Notes under the pieces: generated by a model
Databases searched by the model: none
Told to the model about the DNA's origin: nothing
What the model saw: the letters and a program-made list of their open reading frames with translations, nothing else
Part shown: in pieces, positions 5,894 through 8,317 of the stretch
Layout of the letters: every line of letters starts with the position of its first letter
Numbering within the stretch: position 1 is the stretch's first letter
Position numbers and translations under genes: made by a program
NCBI GenBank assembly: GCA_964543125.1
Contig: CAZIWX010000108.1
Coordinates: 1-8,317, forward strand
Origin: CAZIWX01 sp964543125
Lineage (GTDB): Bacteria; Fidelibacterota; UBA8477
Length of the DNA stretch: 8,317 nucleotides
Direction: 5' to 3'

Positions 5894-8005
5894 CTATTGC
5901 CGCGTTAAAATCTGACCGGATTGGGGCGGTACAACGGCCTTACCGCTAACCGTCCCTAATGGCTCCGGGGTGGCGCGTTTCGCATCGGCTAATACCGACC
6001 ATTTCCCTTCCGGCAAAGCGACCTCGGCTGATTGCTGCAAATGACCATTTAAGATCACCACCACGGACGGATTTTGTTTTTCGTCAGAGATCATGAAGGC
6101 GAGACAACGATCATTTTTCACCGGTAGAAATTGACGAATTCCCCGGGTGGCGTTGCGTAACGGCGCGTAGGCCTTGCGAATCGCAATCAACCCCCGGTAA
6201 TAGTCCACCAATTCATGATTGACATTGGCTTCGGACCAATTCAACCAATTGGTTTCATTGTCCTTAGCGTAGGAATTGTGGTCTAACTGACCTGCCTGGG
6301 GATCGTCGGCCGCCGTTGGCGCAATAACCTTGGCGCGGCCCCAGCTCTGGCCCTCGTGCACCATCACCGGCCCCTGAGCGGTGAGCAGCGCCACCGCAGC
6401 CAGCTTGTTGATCCGGATTTGCCGCCGGGTGAGCTCGGCCACGGCCTGGCGTTGAACTTTTTGCTCCAGCCCCACGTCACCCAATCCCAAGCGAATAAAA
6501 TCCCCCAGCGTGTTGTCATCGTGGGCGGCCAGGTAATTCACATTCTGGCTCGGATCAACATAGTGACCACCCTGATCCTTTGTATAGCCGGACATTAAAG
6601 CCTGGTAAAACTTGAGGTCATGGTTGTCCCACAGGTTACCGAAGATGAATCCCGTATCGTGATTGGCCGGGTTGGGGTTGCGCCCCTTGATGGCATTCCG
6701 GAAATCATCGTTCCAGGACGCCCAGCCGGCCTCGGCCAGTTCACCGGGGTTGTAACCCCCGCCACCCCAGGGCTCGGCGATGAGAATAACATCCGGGTTG
6801 ACCAACCGGGCAGCCCTGGTTATGGCTCGTACCGTTTCCATATCCAGCATGGCCGCCAGATCAAATCGAAAACCATCAATATGATAAGCTTGCATCCAGT
6901 ACAGCACGCTTTCCACAATCAACCGCCGCGCCATGGGACTTTCGCTTCGGAAGTCATTCCCGCACCAGCTCCTGGACCGAAAATCACCGTTTTTATCCAG
7001 GCGGAAATAAACCTGCTTGTCGATGTATTTGAGTGGATTGGCGTCGTACTGGGAAACATGGTTGTAAACCACATCCATGATGACCGCAATTCCATTTTCG
7101 TGAAGCACTTTCACCATGTCTTTCATTTCGGTGACTGCTTTACCGCCGGTTCCGGTGTATTCACCTTCTGTTTCGGATCCGTCCGAAGCGTAGCGCGAAC
7201 TGGGCGCGAAGAAAAAGGAGGTCATATAGCCCCAGTGATTCTTGGCGTAGGGATTCCAGTCGTTGAAAACTGGGGCCCGGGGATTTTTATAGTCCACCTC
7301 GAGATAACCGAACTCCTGCAGCGGGAGAAATTCCACGGCGTTGTACCCCATGGATTTGATAAAGTGGATGCCGCCCTGTTGGTTTTCCTGTACGAGACCT
7401 TTATATGTCCCTGGATTCGCACATTCAGCCGTCCGGTCGGCGGTTAGGTCTTTTAAGTGAGCTTCCTGGATGATGTAATCTTCCCAGGGACGCCGGATCC
7501 AGGTGTCGCCCTGCCAGTCATAAGGTTTGTCATTCATAATAATGGTTTTAGCCGGATAGGTGTAATGGTTGTAGCGCACCACCGCTTTGCTGTACGGATC
7601 GGCCACCACTACCGTGGGGTCATACATATTGGCGTTGATTTTCGGACCGTCCAGACGATATCCGTAAAAACGCCAGTCCAAAGGTGTCTTCAGACTCACC
7701 TCCCAGACGCCATCTCCAGCCCGGCGCAGGGGAATAGCATGGCCGGTTTTAGTGGTATAATCCTGAAACAGAACCAGTGCAACCCGGGTGGCGTGGGGTG
7801 CAAAAACCCGGAACACAGCTTGAGTATCCGTAAAAGTCAGTCCCATGGGTTTAGCGGACTGTAATTCATTAAGCGGGGTAGTCAAAGCTGGCGTTCCTGT
7901 TTGTGCGGCTGCTGCCGTACCGGTTGTAGGGACCGGCTGACAAGCCAGGAGCGCAGCCAGTGCAAGTCCCACGATAACTGCATTTCCGGTGTTTTGCACG
8001 GGCAT
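5894..8005 (-). CDS. GH13 alpha-glucan debranching-like (pullulanase/isoamylase-related) lipoprotein
   Basis: This 703-residue glycoside hydrolase of family 13 is probably an alpha-glucan hydrolase outside the cytoplasm. Residues 1-22 form a lipoprotein signal ending in LLAC (Cys22), followed by an Ala/Thr/Pro-rich linker to about 50. A CBM48-like beta domain (about 55-145, AVFRVFAPHATRVALVLF) precedes the catalytic barrel (about 170-600). Conserved GH13 regions are present: DVVYNH (311-316), GFRFD (nucleophile Asp382), LIAEPW (acid/base Glu411) and AAHDD (His495, Asp496). A C-terminal beta domain follows (about 615-703). CBM48 and the NSY...DNETNWLNW block (about 577-590) point to the debranching side of GH13. 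However, the pullulanase YNWGY motif is replaced by NHWGYMT (256-262), so alpha-1,6 specificity is unproven. The start is well supported by AGGAGG 4 nt upstream. The signal n-region (MPVQNTGN) lacks a basic residue, which is unusual. yjbQ follows 67 nt downstream. Confidence 0.9.
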   Translation of the reverse strand: MPVQNTGNAVIVGLALAALLACQPVPTTGTAAAAQTGTPALTTPLNELQSAKPMGLTFTDTQAVFRVFAPHATRVALVLFQDYTTKTGHAIPLRRAGDGVWEVSLKTPLDWRFYGYRLDGPKINANMYDPTVVVADPYSKAVVRYNHYTYPAKTIIMNDKPYDWQGDTWIRRPWEDYIIQEAHLKDLTADRTAECANPGTYKGLVQENQQGGIHFIKSMGYNAVEFLPLQEFGYLEVDYKNPRAPVFNDWNPYAKNHWGYMTSFFFAPSSRYASDGSETEGEYTGTGGKAVTEMKDMVKVLHENGIAVIMDVVYNHVSQYDANPLKYIDKQVYFRLDKNGDFRSRSWCGNDFRSESPMARRLIVESVLYWMQAYHIDGFRFDLAAMLDMETVRAITRAARLVNPDVILIAEPWGGGGYNPGELAEAGWASWNDDFRNAIKGRNPNPANHDTGFIFGNLWDNHDLKFYQALMSGYTKDQGGHYVDPSQNVNYLAAHDDNTLGDFIRLGLGDVGLEQKVQRQAVAELTRRQIRINKLAAVALLTAQGPVMVHEGQSWGRAKVIAPTAADDPQAGQLDHNSYAKDNETNWLNWSEANVNHELVDYYRGLIAIRKAYAPLRNATRGIRQFLPVKNDRCLAFMISDEKQNPSVVVILNGHLQQSAEVALPEGKWSVLADAKRATPEPLGTVSGKAVVPPQSGQILTRQ

Positions 8006-8028
8006 ATTTCCTCCTGCATTAGGCTGTT

Positions 8029-8057
8029 AACATAAGCCCGGCAGTTCTATTCACCAA
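8029..8057 (-). promoter_or_regulatory. Weak candidate promoter for the GH13 gene
   Basis: On the minus strand TTGGTG (8052-8057) and TATGTT (8029-8034) are 17 nt apart, between the upstream terminator and the AGGAGG site (8010-8015). Matches are three of six and four of six. A promoter is expected somewhere in this short gap because the terminator insulates the gene, but the exact boxes are uncertain. Confidence 0.3.
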
Positions 8058-8091
8058 TTGATATACGGCATGATAAGGCGTCAGCCCTGTT

Positions 8092-8125
8092 AAAAGGCCC
8101 CGCCGGATAGACGGGGCCTTTTTTT
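8092..8125 (-). terminator. Strong intrinsic terminator after the T9SS-cargo gene
   Basis: A perfect 7-bp G:C stem, GGCCCCG (8096-8102) with CGGGGCC (8112-8118), encloses a 9-nt loop and is flanked by AAAA on the left and seven T on the right. On the minus strand it lies 25 nt after the stop codon at 8151 and ends in TTTT, so it can terminate that gene. The longer T-run is on the plus strand, making it bidirectional, though no plus-strand gene reads toward it here. Confidence 0.88.
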
Positions 8126-8150
8126 AAACCAACTTCCGCTGCGAATCCGG

Positions 8151-8317
8151 TCACTTCATCAGAATCACCTTCTCGGTGTGGGCGAAGCTCATAGCGCCGG
8201 TATACCCTGCTCTAATTTCGGTCCCCAGCGCCCGGAGGGAAATAATGTACACGCCGCTGGGCACTTGTTGGCCGCTGATATCCTTGCCCTCCCAGCTCAG
8301 AGTGTACCAGCCCGCTT
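8151..8317 (-). CDS. C-terminal end of a T9SS-exported protein (FlgD-like / type A sorting tail), partial
   Basis: The last 54 codons of a minus-strand gene run off the right edge, ending at TGA (8151-8153). The translation begins AGWYTLSWEGKDISGQQVPS, continues GVYIISLRAL, and ends TEKVILMK. This fits the FlgD-Ig-like / Por-type secretion tail: Y-x-L-x-W-x-G-x-D, then G-x-x-V-P-S-G-V-Y, a beta strand, and a closing K-V-x-L-M-K. In characterised T9SS bacteria such tails direct a protein through the outer membrane and are removed or used for surface attachment. What the rest of the protein does cannot be told, as only the tail is in the window. A strong terminator follows, so this gene is transcriptionally separate from the GH13 gene. 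The related FlgD hook-cap fold uses similar sequence, but the terminal K-V-x-L-M-K supports a sorting tail. Confidence 0.85.
   Translation of the reverse strand, partial: AGWYTLSWEGKDISGQQVPSGVYIISLRALGTEIRAGYTGAMSFAHTEKVILMK

Noticed and set aside
6620..7447. Plus-strand 275-codon open frame inside the GH13 gene
   Set aside because: It is antisense to the most conserved part of the GH13 catalytic domain and its translation shows no family features. It is a by-product of codon bias on the other strand.
7457..7864. Plus-strand 135-codon open frame opposite the GH13 N-terminus
   Set aside because: It is fully antisense to the CBM48-bearing coding region and has no recognisable protein features.

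Overview
The window looks like the genome of an FCB-group bacterium (Bacteroidota, Ignavibacteriota, Calditrichota or a related candidate phylum). The main evidence is at the right edge: the minus strand encodes the end of a protein with a FlgD-like / type A type-IX-secretion (T9SS) sorting tail, a signature essentially limited to this group. Two lipoprotein-type signal peptides and short palindromic intergenic repeats fit the same picture. I cannot name the species. The G-run and poorly matching sequence in the first ~60 bases suggest the left edge is a contig end.

Layout. Positions 1-1988 (plus strand) hold two closely spaced peptidase genes: the C-terminal third of an M3 (oligoendopeptidase F-like) metallopeptidase and, 14 nt later, a complete M20 zinc dipeptidase. 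A ~320-nt convergent spacer follows, with a palindromic hairpin and a bidirectional terminator. Positions 2308-4452 (minus strand) encode a complete S9A oligopeptidase B that carries a lipoprotein signal peptide. About 930 nt without a believable gene follow (4471-5403). This spacer holds at least two REP-like hairpins, a third hairpin and two short runs of 8-nt imperfect repeats. Positions 5404-8005 (minus strand) hold a YjbQ/UPF0047 protein and, upstream of it, a GH13 debranching-enzyme-like lipoprotein with an N-terminal CBM48-like domain. A strong terminator at 8092-8125 separates them from the truncated T9SS-cargo gene at 8151-8317.

How the genes may work together (inference). The left half is a peptide-degradation neighbourhood. 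An exported, membrane-anchored oligopeptidase B could trim peptides outside the cytoplasm after Arg/Lys, while the M3 and M20 enzymes, which show no export signal in what is visible, could finish short peptides inside the cell. The right half is polysaccharide-related: a surface or periplasmic lipoprotein acting on alpha-glucans. All main genes belong to recognisable families. I found no convincing previously undescribed system. The least-explained material is the repeat-bearing 930-nt spacer and the unusual motif set of the GH13 enzyme.
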